Of a stretch of DNA of 64,000 nucleotides, positions 35,413 to 44,075 are shown piece after piece. The notes beneath the pieces are model-generated. The model was not told the DNA's origin. It worked only from the letters and a program-made list of their open reading frames with translations, and did no database searches. Both the position numbers and the translations under genes were made by a program. Position 1 is the first letter of the stretch. Each line of letters begins with the position of its first letter. The stretch lies in contig RPGP01000001.1 in NCBI GenBank assembly GCA_004193555.1, positions 462,156 through 526,155 of the forward strand. Reading direction: 5' to 3'. This DNA is from Desulfobacteraceae bacterium Eth-SRB1. GTDB lineage: Bacteria > Desulfobacterota > Desulfobacteria > Desulfobacterales > ETH-SRB1.

Positions 35413-35491
35413 CAAATTTAGCCTTTTTTCCATAAATTCAAATTAATGTCAAGTATTGTTTGCTTGAATTATGGGAGCCAAACGGCAACCT

Positions 35492-35584
35492 ATGACAACC
35501 ATAACAAACCATAAATATACTTAAAAAAGAGGCTTTCGAACCGCAACTGCGAGCGCATTTGCAGTAACTTGTCGCAGCGGAAGC
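35492..35584 (-). ncRNA. Structured repeat element, copy B
   Basis: Same element as 23349-23441, in the same orientation. The inner stem is 35546-35550 paired with 35561-35565 and differs from copy A at one base on each side so that pairing is kept. The outer flanks GCGGTTCGAAAGCC and GACAAGTTAC are unchanged. It lies about 270 bases upstream of the FmdE-MoeA-like start. The two copies flank the whole formate dehydrogenase/molybdate block. Whether it is a leader RNA, a protein-binding hairpin or a mobile repeat cannot be told from sequence alone. Confidence 0.45.
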
Positions 35585-35736
35585 AAAGATGACTATTACA
35601 CGGGGTTGTCAAATGGTGTCTAAACGAAAAGTCCGTTCAGACATTATTTTGGATTTTGGATTGCGGATTTAAAATTTGCACGCGGGCCTGAAATACAACT
35701 CATGCCTTGATTCCTGACCCCTTAGGGCTCGACAAA

Positions 35737-35871
35737 AAAATAACTTTACATTTCAGGCGCCGATGCATCCCGCCTGACTGCGTTGCGAAAATTCTGAATA
35801 TGCTTGATATTCATGCTTTTTCGCGCCTTGTCAGCCGAGCGCCTCAACACCTGAAATTGCGAACTTATTTC
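35737..35871. repeat. Imperfect inverted repeat between TrxB-like gene and element B
   Basis: AAATAACTTTACATTTCAGG (about 35738-35757) pairs imperfectly with CCTGAAATTGCGAACTTATT (35850-35869). The central part reads CGCCGATGCATCCCGCCTG and has no coding look. Together with element B and the operator-like palindrome it accounts for most of 35222-35885. Confidence 0.5.
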
Positions 35872-35885
35872 TTGCCGAACCCTTA

Positions 35886-36791
35886 TTAACGGGATAACTT
35901 TTTTGCATACTTTGCAGCGGAAAGTCCTGCCACACAACCCTCGCCTACAGCCTTGGCCATTTGCCATGGAGGGCCGCAAATATCTCCGGCTGCAAAGATG
36001 CCCGGTATATTTGTCCGCTGCTGTTTATCTGTGTTTATATATCGAAATTTTTCAGAATCAAGCTCAACTCCCAAGGTGGCGGCCAGTTCGATGGCGCCTT
36101 TTGCCCCTGTTTCAATGAAAACACCGCTTACGGTCAGCTTCTGACCGTCACCCATAACCAAACCTTCGACTTTTTCCTGCCCCACGATTTCTTTAACCTT
36201 GCGTCCCAAATGGAGGTTAACGCCTGATTCCCGGATTTGAAAATCAAGACGATCAGATACTTTAAGCTGCTCTGAAATAAGGTGGACTTCTTCCGCATAA
36301 AACAGAAGGGTCAACGCTCCGGAAACAGCGGCAGATTCACTACCGATAACTGCTACTTTTTCACCTTTATAAAAATTTGCGTCACAATCGACACAGTAAC
36401 TTACACCTTTTCCAAGGAACTTTTTTTCTCCCTTTACACCGAGATGATTACGGGATATTCCCATGCTCAGGACAAGAGTTTTTGTTTTTATGCTGCGTTC
36501 ACTTTCTGTAAGGACAATAAACATGTCATTTGCCTGCGATGTCTTAATAACATCCTCAAGAAGAAATTGAGCTCCTGATTCTGAAGCATGCCGGACGCCC
36601 ATCTGAAGAAGTTCCTCTCCTGAAACACTGCTAAGGCAGCAATAGTTTTCAACATGTGCTTTATAAAGGCTCGATTTGTGTTTCCGCCCCATAACCAGCA
36701 CAGAGACCTTGGCACGTGCAGCATGAATTGCCGCCTGAAGCCCGGCAGGGCCTGTGCCTAAAATAACAACATCGAATATTTCCTGATTCAT
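35886..36791 (-). CDS. Thioredoxin reductase-like FAD/NAD(P)H flavoprotein
   Basis: About 301 residues. The FAD fingerprint VVILGTGPAGLQAAIHAARA is at the N-terminus, the redox motif SYCVDCDANFYKG (CxxC) is in the middle, the NAD(P) fingerprint is VAVIGSESAAVSGALTL, and the C-terminal FAD contact is IPGIFAAGDICGPPWQ. It matches the TrxB family in length and order. The usual ENYPGF segment is YCCLSSVSG here, with two adjacent cysteines. The start at 36791 (MNQEIF) is preferred over 36809 because AGGAGGAAGTA precedes it. The partner, a thioredoxin or other disulfide protein, is not in the window, and the nearest redox gene is FdhA. Confidence 0.85.
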   Translation of the reverse strand: MNQEIFDVVILGTGPAGLQAAIHAARAKVSVLVMGRKHKSSLYKAHVENYCCLSSVSGEELLQMGVRHASESGAQFLLEDVIKTSQANDMFIVLTESERSIKTKTLVLSMGISRNHLGVKGEKKFLGKGVSYCVDCDANFYKGEKVAVIGSESAAVSGALTLLFYAEEVHLISEQLKVSDRLDFQIRESGVNLHLGRKVKEIVGQEKVEGLVMGDGQKLTVSGVFIETGAKGAIELAATLGVELDSEKFRYINTDKQQRTNIPGIFAAGDICGPPWQMAKAVGEGCVAGLSAAKYAKKLSR

Positions 36792-36868
36792 TACTTCCTC
36801 CTGATCCATTGCGGATTATACCTGACTTACTGCTTGTCAAATAATATGTTATCTGATAATTTATTTCA

Positions 36869-37498
36869 ATGCAAAAACCATGCGATGATCCAATATTAAT
36901 TCTGGCATCCAGATCTCCGCGGCGCCGGTATCTTTTAGAGCAGGCGGGACTTTCCTTTTCCGTAATCCCAAGCAGCTTTGACGAAGAGTCTGTATCCTTA
37001 TCTTCGCCTGAAATCTATGTAAAGATTCTGGCTGAAAAAAAGGCGGATGAAGTATCGGAAAAGCATTCTGAAAGCTGGGTTATCGGAGCTGACACAGTTG
37101 TCCTGATAGACGGCATCATTCTTGGCAAGCCCGGCTCAAGGGATGAAGCGCGCGATATGTTAAAAAGGCTCGGGGGCCGGACTCATCAGGTTTTAACAGG
37201 TTATTGTATCTGCTGCAAAGCAAAAAAACGTTGCTTTGCAGAAACAATTAAAACAGATGTTCTTTTTAAAGATCTGTCTGATGAGGAGATCGAATGGTAC
37301 ATACATACAAGGGAACCTTTTGACAAGGCAGGAGCATATGCAATCCAGGGATTAGGCACATTCCTTGTAAAAAGCATCAACGGATCTTATACAAATGTTG
37401 TCGGGCTTCCTGTTTGTGAGGTTATTGAATTTTTGATTAAAGAGGGGGTTTTGGGTTGTGGATTTTTCTTTGAAACAAAGATTAAAAAACGTGAATGA
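36869..37498 (+). CDS. maf: Maf family nucleoside triphosphate pyrophosphatase
   Basis: 209 residues with the Maf core: LASRSPRRRYLLEQAGLSF, KADEVSEKH, VIGADTVVLIDGIILGKP, LGGRTHQVLTGY and DKAGAYAIQGLGTFLV. These enzymes hydrolyse dTTP/UTP or m7GTP. The conserved SPRR near residue 16 is intact. The tail overlaps the start of the next gene by 41 bases, which suggests a coupled operon maf-yggS-queH. The start ATG is followed by MQKPCDDPI. Confidence 0.88.
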   Translation: MQKPCDDPILILASRSPRRRYLLEQAGLSFSVIPSSFDEESVSLSSPEIYVKILAEKKADEVSEKHSESWVIGADTVVLIDGIILGKPGSRDEARDMLKRLGGRTHQVLTGYCICCKAKKRCFAETIKTDVLFKDLSDEEIEWYIHTREPFDKAGAYAIQGLGTFLVKSINGSYTNVVGLPVCEVIEFLIKEGVLGCGFFFETKIKKRE

Positions 37499-38153
37499 CC
37501 GCATCAACAATACGGCTTCTGCATGCGGCAGAGATCCGGAAACCATCAGACTGGTTGCTGTAAGCAAAACCAGATCTCCGGACAGGGTAAAGGAAGCAAT
37601 AGATGCCGGCGTTACAATCCTCGGAGAAAATTATATCCAGGAAGCCAGGGAGAAAATCAACGAGCTGTCAGCATATCCTGTGTCATGGCATTTTATCGGC
37701 CACCTGCAAACCAATAAGGCAAAGTATGCTGTAAGGCTTTTCGATCTAATTCACACTGTGGATTCCCTTAAACTGGCCAGGGAATTAAATAAGCAGGCAA
37801 AGAAGATAAATAAAATCCAGCAGATCCTGATACAGATAAATATCAGCAAAGAATCTTCAAAATCAGGGGTTTATGAACAGGATTTGCTTAGCCTGATAAA
37901 TGATATAAGCTGCCTTCAAAACCTGTCAATTAGGGGGCTTATGACAATGCCCCCATTTTTCGACAGCCCTGAAATAGTTCGACCTTATTTTGCGGTTCTT
38001 CGCAGACTTCGTGATCAGATAAAAAAAGAGGCCATTCAAAACGTCTCAATGAAAGAACTTTCCATGGGCATGACAGGCGATTTTGAGGTTGCCATTGAGG
38101 AAGGAGCTACCCTGGTACGTATAGGAACCGCAATTTTTGGAAAGAGAAATTGA
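37458..38153 (+). CDS. yggS: YggS/PLPBP family pyridoxal phosphate homeostasis protein
   Basis: 231 residues. The PLP-binding lysine is in VAVSKTRS, with [50 protein letters not shown] and [20 protein letters not shown] also present. The protein binds PLP but has no enzymatic activity in known relatives and controls vitamin B6 and amino-acid pools. The ATG at 37458 overlaps the Maf gene by 41 bases. The stop overlaps the QueH start by 4 bases (TTGA). Confidence 0.9.
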   Translation: MDFSLKQRLKNVNDRINNTASACGRDPETIRLVAVSKTRSPDRVKEAIDAGVTILGENYIQEAREKINELSAYPVSWHFIGHLQTNKAKYAVRLFDLIHTVDSLKLARELNKQAKKINKIQQILIQINISKESSKSGVYEQDLLSLINDISCLQNLSIRGLMTMPPFFDSPEIVRPYFAVLRRLRDQIKKEAIQNVSMKELSMGMTGDFEVAIEEGATLVRIGTAIFGKRN

Positions 38154-38749
38154 AAATTTTGCTTCATATATGCTGTGCGCCCTGCGCTATATATCCGGTT
38201 AAAATTCTCCGGTCACAAGGCATGGATGTAATGGGCTTTTTCTACAGGAATAATATCCATCCTTATACAGAATGCTTGAAGAGGGAAAAGGCTCTGCAAG
38301 ACTATGCCGGCAGTATCGATCTTAAGGTTATATACCAGGAAGGATATGATCTGGAGGGTTTTATTCAGAGTGTGGTTTTCAGGGAATCAGATCGTTGCTT
38401 CTTTTGCTATCATGACCGGTTGAGATGCACTGCGCTTGTGGCAAAACGGGGAAAATTCGACTATTTTACTTCCACCCTTTTATACAGTAAATTCCAGAAG
38501 CATGACATGATAAAATCGATAGGAGAATCAGCGGGCAAAAAAACCGGTGTCCCATTTTATTACACAGATTTTCGCACCGGATGGAAGGAAGGAATTGAAA
38601 AATCAAAACGTCTTGGCATGTATCGACAGCAGTATTGCGGATGTATATACAGCGAAAAAGAAAGATATTATAGGGAGCAGGGGTCGGGTTTCAGGGGTCA
38701 GGGGTCAGGACAACCCACAACCCTGATCCCTGATCCCCGATCAACCTGA
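38150..38749 (+). CDS. queH: QueH epoxyqueuosine reductase
   Basis: 199 residues including a C-terminal extension. The cysteine pairs that hold the iron-sulfur cluster are all visible: HICCAPCA (N-terminus), RCFFCYHDR, and YCGCIYSEK near the end of the conserved part. QueH reduces epoxyqueuosine in tRNA to queuosine, the last step of the pathway, replacing QueG. The start is a TTG overlapping the yggS stop. The last 24 codons or so (from EQGSGFRG) read through a dispersed GGGGTCAGGGGTCAGG repeat and are unlikely to be functional. Confidence 0.9.
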   Translation: MKILLHICCAPCAIYPVKILRSQGMDVMGFFYRNNIHPYTECLKREKALQDYAGSIDLKVIYQEGYDLEGFIQSVVFRESDRCFFCYHDRLRCTALVAKRGKFDYFTSTLLYSKFQKHDMIKSIGESAGKKTGVPFYYTDFRTGWKEGIEKSKRLGMYRQQYCGCIYSEKERYYREQGSGFRGQGSGQPTTLIPDPRST

Positions 38750-38755
38750 GTTACT
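38670..38755. repeat. GGGATCAGGGATCAGG-type repeat over queH 3' end
   Basis: It includes GGGGTCAGGGGTCAGG, ACCCTGATCCCTGATCCCC and a terminal AACCTGAGTTAC that is also the end of the dispersed elements at 33134. Similar CTGATCCCC units occur at 13415-13440, 40618-40680 and 50588-50613. Confidence 0.65.
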
Positions 38756-40591
38756 ATGTTCAGCAATCTAATATATTTAATCATTGTACTGCTCATATAC
38801 ACCACATATCAGCCCTCTGAAGAAACAAATTTCACTTTGCCGGCCTCGTTAGTCCTTTTTATTGGCCTTATTGTAATTTTTGCATATTATACATGGCTGC
38901 GGTTTCAAAGGCTTGAAAAGCAGATTGAGAGAGAAGACTTTTACCGTCTTGACCATAAATTTGATTTAATTTCAGGCAGGCAGTCTGTGATGGCAATTAT
39001 GATTTTTGCCCTAAATATATACGGACTCAACCTGTCGTCATTTCTAATAAACATACCGGTTTTTTCAATAATTCCAACTTTTCCGGCGCTTGTTTTTCTT
39101 GGGCTTTTTATCTTCTACCTTGTAATAATATGGTTTTGCGCTTATGGAGCTTATCAAAAGTTAAACATGACCGGCCTTTCAAGACGGTCATATATCCTGT
39201 CGAACATTTCCTTTTCCATTCCTGTGCTTTTACCCTGGCTGCTGCTTTCCGGAATTGCCGATATAATAAATGTTCTTCCCTTTGAAATGCCAAAACGTTT
39301 TCTTGCCACTACCCAGGGTGAAATAATCTACTTTCTTGTTTTTCTTGCCGGCATCGCAATTGTCGGGCCTGCGATGATCCAGAAATTCTGGAGATGCAAA
39401 CCCCTTGAAGCAGGACAGGAGAGAAACCGGATAGAATATTTGTGCAAAAAAGCCGGGATGGAATATGCCAACATACTTCGCTGGCCCATGTTCGGCGCCA
39501 GAATGATTACAGCCGGCGTTATGGGGCTTGTTAAAAAATTCCGCTACATTCTTGTTACGGACGGGCTGTTCCGGTTTCTTGATCCGGAAGAAATTGATGC
39601 GGTCATAGCCCATGAAATCGGACATATTAAAAGAAAGCATCTTTTGTATTACCTGCTTTTTTTTGCGGGTTATATGCTGCTTTCATATTCCACTTTCGAT
39701 CTGCTTGTCTATTTCATTATTTATGCGAAACCGCTGTTTGTCATCACAAATATGATCGGTTTCAATCAGGCTGTCGTGACTTCGACAATATTCAGCATAA
39801 TGACCATCCTGATTTTTATTATCTATTTCCGTTATATTTTCGGGTATTTCATGCGCAACTTCGAGCGTCAGGCGGATATCTACATATATTCTCTCTTTGA
39901 AACTTCAAAACCGCTTATTTCCACATTTGAAAAGATAGCTTTGACAAGCGGTCAACCACCAGACAGGCCTAACTGGCACCATTTCAGCATAAAGGAACGC
40001 ATTGAGTATCTGAAAAAGTGTGAAACTGACAGGAGATGGATAACACGTCATAACAGTAAAATAAGGAAAAGCATTGCCGCTTATCTTGTTGGAATGGTTT
40101 TTATCGGGGGAGCCGGATATAGCTTAAATTTTGGAGAAACAGGCAGCAAATTGGACAGCTATTTTTTCGAAAAGGTCATAATCAGGGAACTTGAAAAAAA
40201 CCCTCACAATCCGCAACTATACAGAGCTTTGGGCAATCTGTTGTACAGCAAACAAAGGTATTCGGAAGCAATCGATTCATACGAACAGTCAATAATATAC
40301 AATGCAAACAATCCCGAGGTTTTGAATAACCTTGCCTGGCTCTATGCCACATGCGATGATAAAAAGTTCAGAAATCCAAAGCAGGCTCTTGAGCTTGCAA
40401 TAATAGCGGTTAGCCTGAAGCAGGCTCCGCACATATTGGATACCCTTGCCGAGAGCTATTATATTAACGGTCTAATTAATGAGGCGATCTCAACAGAACT
40501 GCGCGCTATAGAATCAGCAAAAAAGAATCGTTCCTATTATGAAGAACAGTTGGAAAAGTTTGTTAAGGCAGCAGAAAAAGAGGTTTTATAA
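38756..40591 (+). CDS. M48 family zinc metallopeptidase with TPR tail
   Basis: 611 residues. About four to five N-terminal membrane helices (residues 5-20, 30-48, 78-100, 110-130 and 145-165), then another helix near 185-205. The zinc motif AHEIGHIKRKH is at about residues 284-294, with ERQADIYIYSLFE as the later Glu/Asp ligand region. From about 475, TPR units (NPQLYRALGNLLYSKQRY, NPEVLNNLAWLYATC, ILDTLAESYYINGL) occupy the C-terminus. HtpX-like proteases work in membrane protein quality control. The TPR tail may select substrates. A short repeat follows the gene. Confidence 0.85.
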   Translation: MFSNLIYLIIVLLIYTTYQPSEETNFTLPASLVLFIGLIVIFAYYTWLRFQRLEKQIEREDFYRLDHKFDLISGRQSVMAIMIFALNIYGLNLSSFLINIPVFSIIPTFPALVFLGLFIFYLVIIWFCAYGAYQKLNMTGLSRRSYILSNISFSIPVLLPWLLLSGIADIINVLPFEMPKRFLATTQGEIIYFLVFLAGIAIVGPAMIQKFWRCKPLEAGQERNRIEYLCKKAGMEYANILRWPMFGARMITAGVMGLVKKFRYILVTDGLFRFLDPEEIDAVIAHEIGHIKRKHLLYYLLFFAGYMLLSYSTFDLLVYFIIYAKPLFVITNMIGFNQAVVTSTIFSIMTILIFIIYFRYIFGYFMRNFERQADIYIYSLFETSKPLISTFEKIALTSGQPPDRPNWHHFSIKERIEYLKKCETDRRWITRHNSKIRKSIAAYLVGMVFIGGAGYSLNFGETGSKLDSYFFEKVIIRELEKNPHNPQLYRALGNLLYSKQRYSEAIDSYEQSIIYNANNPEVLNNLAWLYATCDDKKFRNPKQALELAIIAVSLKQAPHILDTLAESYYINGLINEAISTELRAIESAKKNRSYYEEQLEKFVKAAEKEVL

Positions 40592-40592
40592 G

Positions 40593-40680
40593 TTTTATCC
40601 TGCAAACGGCCTTCTATATCAGGGATCAGGGGCCAAGGGATTGGGGCAAGGAATAGTGAACAGGGGATCGGAGGGCAGGA
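40593..40680. repeat. Copy of nadB 3' end plus GATCAGGGG repeat
   Basis: The 23 bases at 40593-40615 (from TTTTATCCTGCAAACGG to CCTTCT) are identical to 50618-50640, which holds the stop and last codons of nadB. They are followed by AGGGATCAGGGGCCAAGG, related to 38690-38755. Confidence 0.75.
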
Positions 40681-40718
40681 AGAAACTTATAATCTGGATG
40701 TCCCGGAGGTTTCATATT

Positions 40719-43352
40719 TTAATCCAGATCCGAAACTTTCACAACCTGCCTGTATGCAACATCTTCAAACTCATCAAAATGCGCTTTGCCGCATTTGATT
40801 TTTCTTTTCTCGCTTTCTTTCAGTTCCTGATTTTCAGATTTGGTTTCTGCTACAAAATAAACAGTTTTTTCATTTTTCTTTATAAGCGCCCAATCAGGAG
40901 TATAGTTTCCTATAGGAGTTTTTATTTTAAACCAGAACGGGAGCTTGAAATAGAATTGAACATCCTCACGTGTTTCGCACTCTTTTGCAAACCGATATTC
41001 AACGTGTGAGTCAAGCGGCACCATGTTGCTGAATATCGTTTTTTCTTTTTGAGAAATATAAAATGTCATGTCGTTAACATGAATTTCATAATCCTCAAAA
41101 AGCCGCATTTCATATTCAACATTCCCGATTTTTTCATACTTGATACCGTCAATTATAAGTTCATTTAAGGCTTCTTTTATTTTTACAACCGCACTATCAA
41201 GAAATAACTGGGGATTGATAAGAACATCATCAAGCCTGCCTGATTCGATAAGTATCTGCAGGATGGTTGAGCGGGTTAAACCTGTTCGGCTTTGAATATA
41301 TGCCGGCACGTCAGGAATTTGAAAAGTCTTGTCCCTGATAGTTGAATAGCTTGCAACAACATCGCTGACAATGCCGCCCTCATCAAATTTTACAGATGAT
41401 TTTGTGGATTTAATAACCGCTTTTTTTATTTCAGGCATGTTTCTGATTGCTCTTGCCGCTTTATTAACAAGCGCGCCTGTCTCATAAATGACCTTGTATT
41501 TTGTGTGGTGTTTTATTTTATCCCAGAGTTTTTTGAAATTCTCATCAAGTTCAAACCCCTTGCGGTATTTTACCTTTTTTCTTTTCTTCCTGTTTTTTAT
41601 TCTGCCCTTGAATGAGACTCCGCACTCATTTTCTATTTCATTTTGAAGCTGTTTTGCAAAGTCTTCATAACTTTCATTTGCAATAACAGTCAGTTTGTTG
41701 ATCACGGGATTCTGAATTCTCAGACCGGATCGGTCAACCGCAAGCCGCATTCCCCTTCCTATTTCCTGCCTCTTTTTTAAATCAGACCGGGTTTCATTTA
41801 ATGTGCAGATCTGAAAAACATTCGGGTTGTCCCAGCCTTCACGCAAAGCGGAATGGCTGAATATAAACCTTAACGGCTCATCAGCGCTAAGCAGCCGTTC
41901 CTTATCCTTCATTATCAGTTTAAAAATATCAATATCAGCCCTGGATTTTGCCGCTTTTTGAGTATCCTTGAATTTACCTTTTTTATCCTGTGAAAAATAT
42001 CCATTATGAACATCGTCAACAGAAAAAGGTATCAGCCCCTTGTATGCCGATTTAGAACTGATTGCCTTGAATGATTCTTTAAACCATTTTGCAAATTTTC
42101 CATGCACCAGGTTTCCGTTCTCATCATACTTCCGGTAGTTGGCAACCCTGTCTATAAAGAACAGGGAAAGGACTTTAATCCCTTTATCCTTATATTTCTT
42201 TTCCTTGATAAAGTGCTCCTTAACGGTTTTTTCTATCTGGAACTTTATTACTTCATCAGTCATACCGCCCTGTGAATCGCCAACAAAAAGATCCTCGCCA
42301 TTTGACATGGAAATAAATTCCGATTCCACATCTATCCCGTTTATAATGTAACCCTGTTTGTAAATTTCCCTGCTTTTGGAGAGTTTATAAAGGTCATCCC
42401 CGACTTTTGCGGCAATGGTTTTTCTTTTCACACCATCATTTGTATTTACATCAATGGAAAGTCTGGCAGATGTTCGTGTTTTTGTGGCAGATACTTTTTC
42501 AAGCCTGACAAAAGCGTCATTAAAATCGTTTTCAGTTATAATGGAGTCCACTTCAATCTGTTTAACCAGTCCAAGGTCGTATGCTTTTACAGGGTCAAGG
42601 CTGTAAATAAGATTATACTGATTGATGTGAGTTGCGGAATAGCGAAGAGTGCAGGAGTAATTCAGGTTTTCAATGGCCTTTTTTCTGATCCCGGTTTCCA
42701 TGTTCTGGGGCTCATCAACAATTACAACCGGTTTTGTGCTTTGAATGAACTCAATCGGCTTTTTGCCTGTAAGTTTGTCATTGGTCCTGTTGATAACATT
42801 TTCATCCTTTGCAAATGAATCAATATTTATAACCAAAATCTGGATTGCATTATTTGAGGCAAATCCCCTGAGACTGGAAATTTTTCCGGAATCATACACG
42901 TCATAATTTACAGGGCTTCTGTCATAAAGATTCTGAAAATGATCAAAGGTAATTTCAAGATTTTTTAAAACACCTTCGCGGATGGCCACACTCGGAACAA
43001 CTATAACAAATTTCTTAAAACCGTACTTTTTATTCAGCTCATATATTGTTCTGATATAAACATAAGTCTTTCCGGTGCCGGTCTCCATCTCAACGGAAAA
43101 ATGCATTCCATCAAGTTTTTCGGAAATATTGTTGAGCCCGTTTTTTTTCTGAATTTTTTGCAGGTTGCTTAAAATCCGCTCTCTGGAAATATCAATTTGG
43201 TTGCCGACTCCATTTTCATTAAAAAGCTGACCGTTTTCATAAGTCGAAAAACCAAAATTCCCCTGGCTCAAAGGCTGGCCTTCAAAAATATCTACTATGG
43301 ATTTTACAGCATCAAGCTGGTACTGCTGATTGGGATCAAAATGGAGTTTCAA
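40719..43352 (-). CDS. res: Type III restriction enzyme Res subunit (helicase-endonuclease)
   Basis: 877 residues. Helicase motif I is METGTGKTYVYIR (Walker A at 91-96), motif II is VIVDEPQNME, motif III is LRYSATH, and motif VI is RRQEIGRGMRLAVD-like (QEIGRGMRL). The C-terminal nuclease shows PDWALIKKNEKTVYFVAETKS, a PD...E-T-K signature. Res translocates along DNA and cuts in complex with Mod. It is the last gene of the operon mod-N6 methylase-small nuclease-like-res. Compared with EcoP15I Res, length and order are normal. Confidence 0.92.
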   Translation of the reverse strand: MKLHFDPNQQYQLDAVKSIVDIFEGQPLSQGNFGFSTYENGQLFNENGVGNQIDISRERILSNLQKIQKKNGLNNISEKLDGMHFSVEMETGTGKTYVYIRTIYELNKKYGFKKFVIVVPSVAIREGVLKNLEITFDHFQNLYDRSPVNYDVYDSGKISSLRGFASNNAIQILVINIDSFAKDENVINRTNDKLTGKKPIEFIQSTKPVVIVDEPQNMETGIRKKAIENLNYSCTLRYSATHINQYNLIYSLDPVKAYDLGLVKQIEVDSIITENDFNDAFVRLEKVSATKTRTSARLSIDVNTNDGVKRKTIAAKVGDDLYKLSKSREIYKQGYIINGIDVESEFISMSNGEDLFVGDSQGGMTDEVIKFQIEKTVKEHFIKEKKYKDKGIKVLSLFFIDRVANYRKYDENGNLVHGKFAKWFKESFKAISSKSAYKGLIPFSVDDVHNGYFSQDKKGKFKDTQKAAKSRADIDIFKLIMKDKERLLSADEPLRFIFSHSALREGWDNPNVFQICTLNETRSDLKKRQEIGRGMRLAVDRSGLRIQNPVINKLTVIANESYEDFAKQLQNEIENECGVSFKGRIKNRKKRKKVKYRKGFELDENFKKLWDKIKHHTKYKVIYETGALVNKAARAIRNMPEIKKAVIKSTKSSVKFDEGGIVSDVVASYSTIRDKTFQIPDVPAYIQSRTGLTRSTILQILIESGRLDDVLINPQLFLDSAVVKIKEALNELIIDGIKYEKIGNVEYEMRLFEDYEIHVNDMTFYISQKEKTIFSNMVPLDSHVEYRFAKECETREDVQFYFKLPFWFKIKTPIGNYTPDWALIKKNEKTVYFVAETKSENQELKESEKRKIKCGKAHFDEFEDVAYRQVVKVSDLD

Positions 43353-43397
43353 TTGATTATTCTCTATCGTTGATTAATATTTCAAATTCGGATTTGG

Positions 43398-44075
43398 TTA
43401 TGATTTCTCAATATTTACAGAAAAATCAAACATTAAATGATACAATTTAATTTTTCTATTTTTAATGTCTTTATGAATCGAGTAGTATTGATATTTAAAA
43501 TCTTTAACAAAATTGTGGGAAGTCAGAACAGTTTCAGTGTTTGTATCAGAGAAGTTTTTCCTCAACAATTTGTTAATATTTGTGATGTTGGCGGGAATAT
43601 CCATTTGCTCAACGACAAAGCCAAACATGCCGTTTAAATATTTATTTGTTGAATACTGACCACTAACAAAACGCATAATACCATTCTTGATATATTCAGC
43701 ATTAAGCCCTGTTGTTCCATTAAGGTTTTGATTATCTAATCGTTTGCATTCAATTATATAATAAGCTGAAGTGTCTGTAAGACTATTTCCGCTGAAAATT
43801 TTTAGATCAATAAAACCTGAACATTTATCGTTTCTATATTCAGCCGGTTCACAATCTATATTACAGTTGAGACCAACTTGGCCACGCACTTCATTATTAT
43901 TCAAATAGTTATTGTATAAAACATCTCTTATTTCCACTTCTTTATTCGGGACGATATCGCCATTGTCTATCATCATCTTATAACAACACACTATTTTTGT
44001 AAGGATGATTTCAAATTCTGCGATGTAAAAATCTGTTGATCCAGGGAAAGCAGAGGAATCAAGTTGATTAGCCAT
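43398..44075 (-). CDS. Putative PD-(D/E)XK-like accessory protein of the RM operon
   Basis: 225 residues, not assigned to a family by sight. GFIDLKIFSGNS ... AYYIIECKRLDN resembles the D...ExK signature of restriction-endonuclease folds. Aromatic and Asn-rich flanks follow. It overlaps the methylase gene by 8 bases and lies 45 bases before res, so it belongs to the same operon. It could be a nuclease, or an accessory/specificity factor for the N6 methylase. I see no close known homologue by memory. Confidence 0.55.
   Translation of the reverse strand: MANQLDSSAFPGSTDFYIAEFEIILTKIVCCYKMMIDNGDIVPNKEVEIRDVLYNNYLNNNEVRGQVGLNCNIDCEPAEYRNDKCSGFIDLKIFSGNSLTDTSAYYIIECKRLDNQNLNGTTGLNAEYIKNGIMRFVSGQYSTNKYLNGMFGFVVEQMDIPANITNINKLLRKNFSDTNTETVLTSHNFVKDFKYQYYSIHKDIKNRKIKLYHLMFDFSVNIEKS

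Noticed and set aside
23349-35584. Known molybdenum cofactor riboswitch
   Set aside because: The conserved parts of that riboswitch as I remember them do not match. The element remains unidentified.
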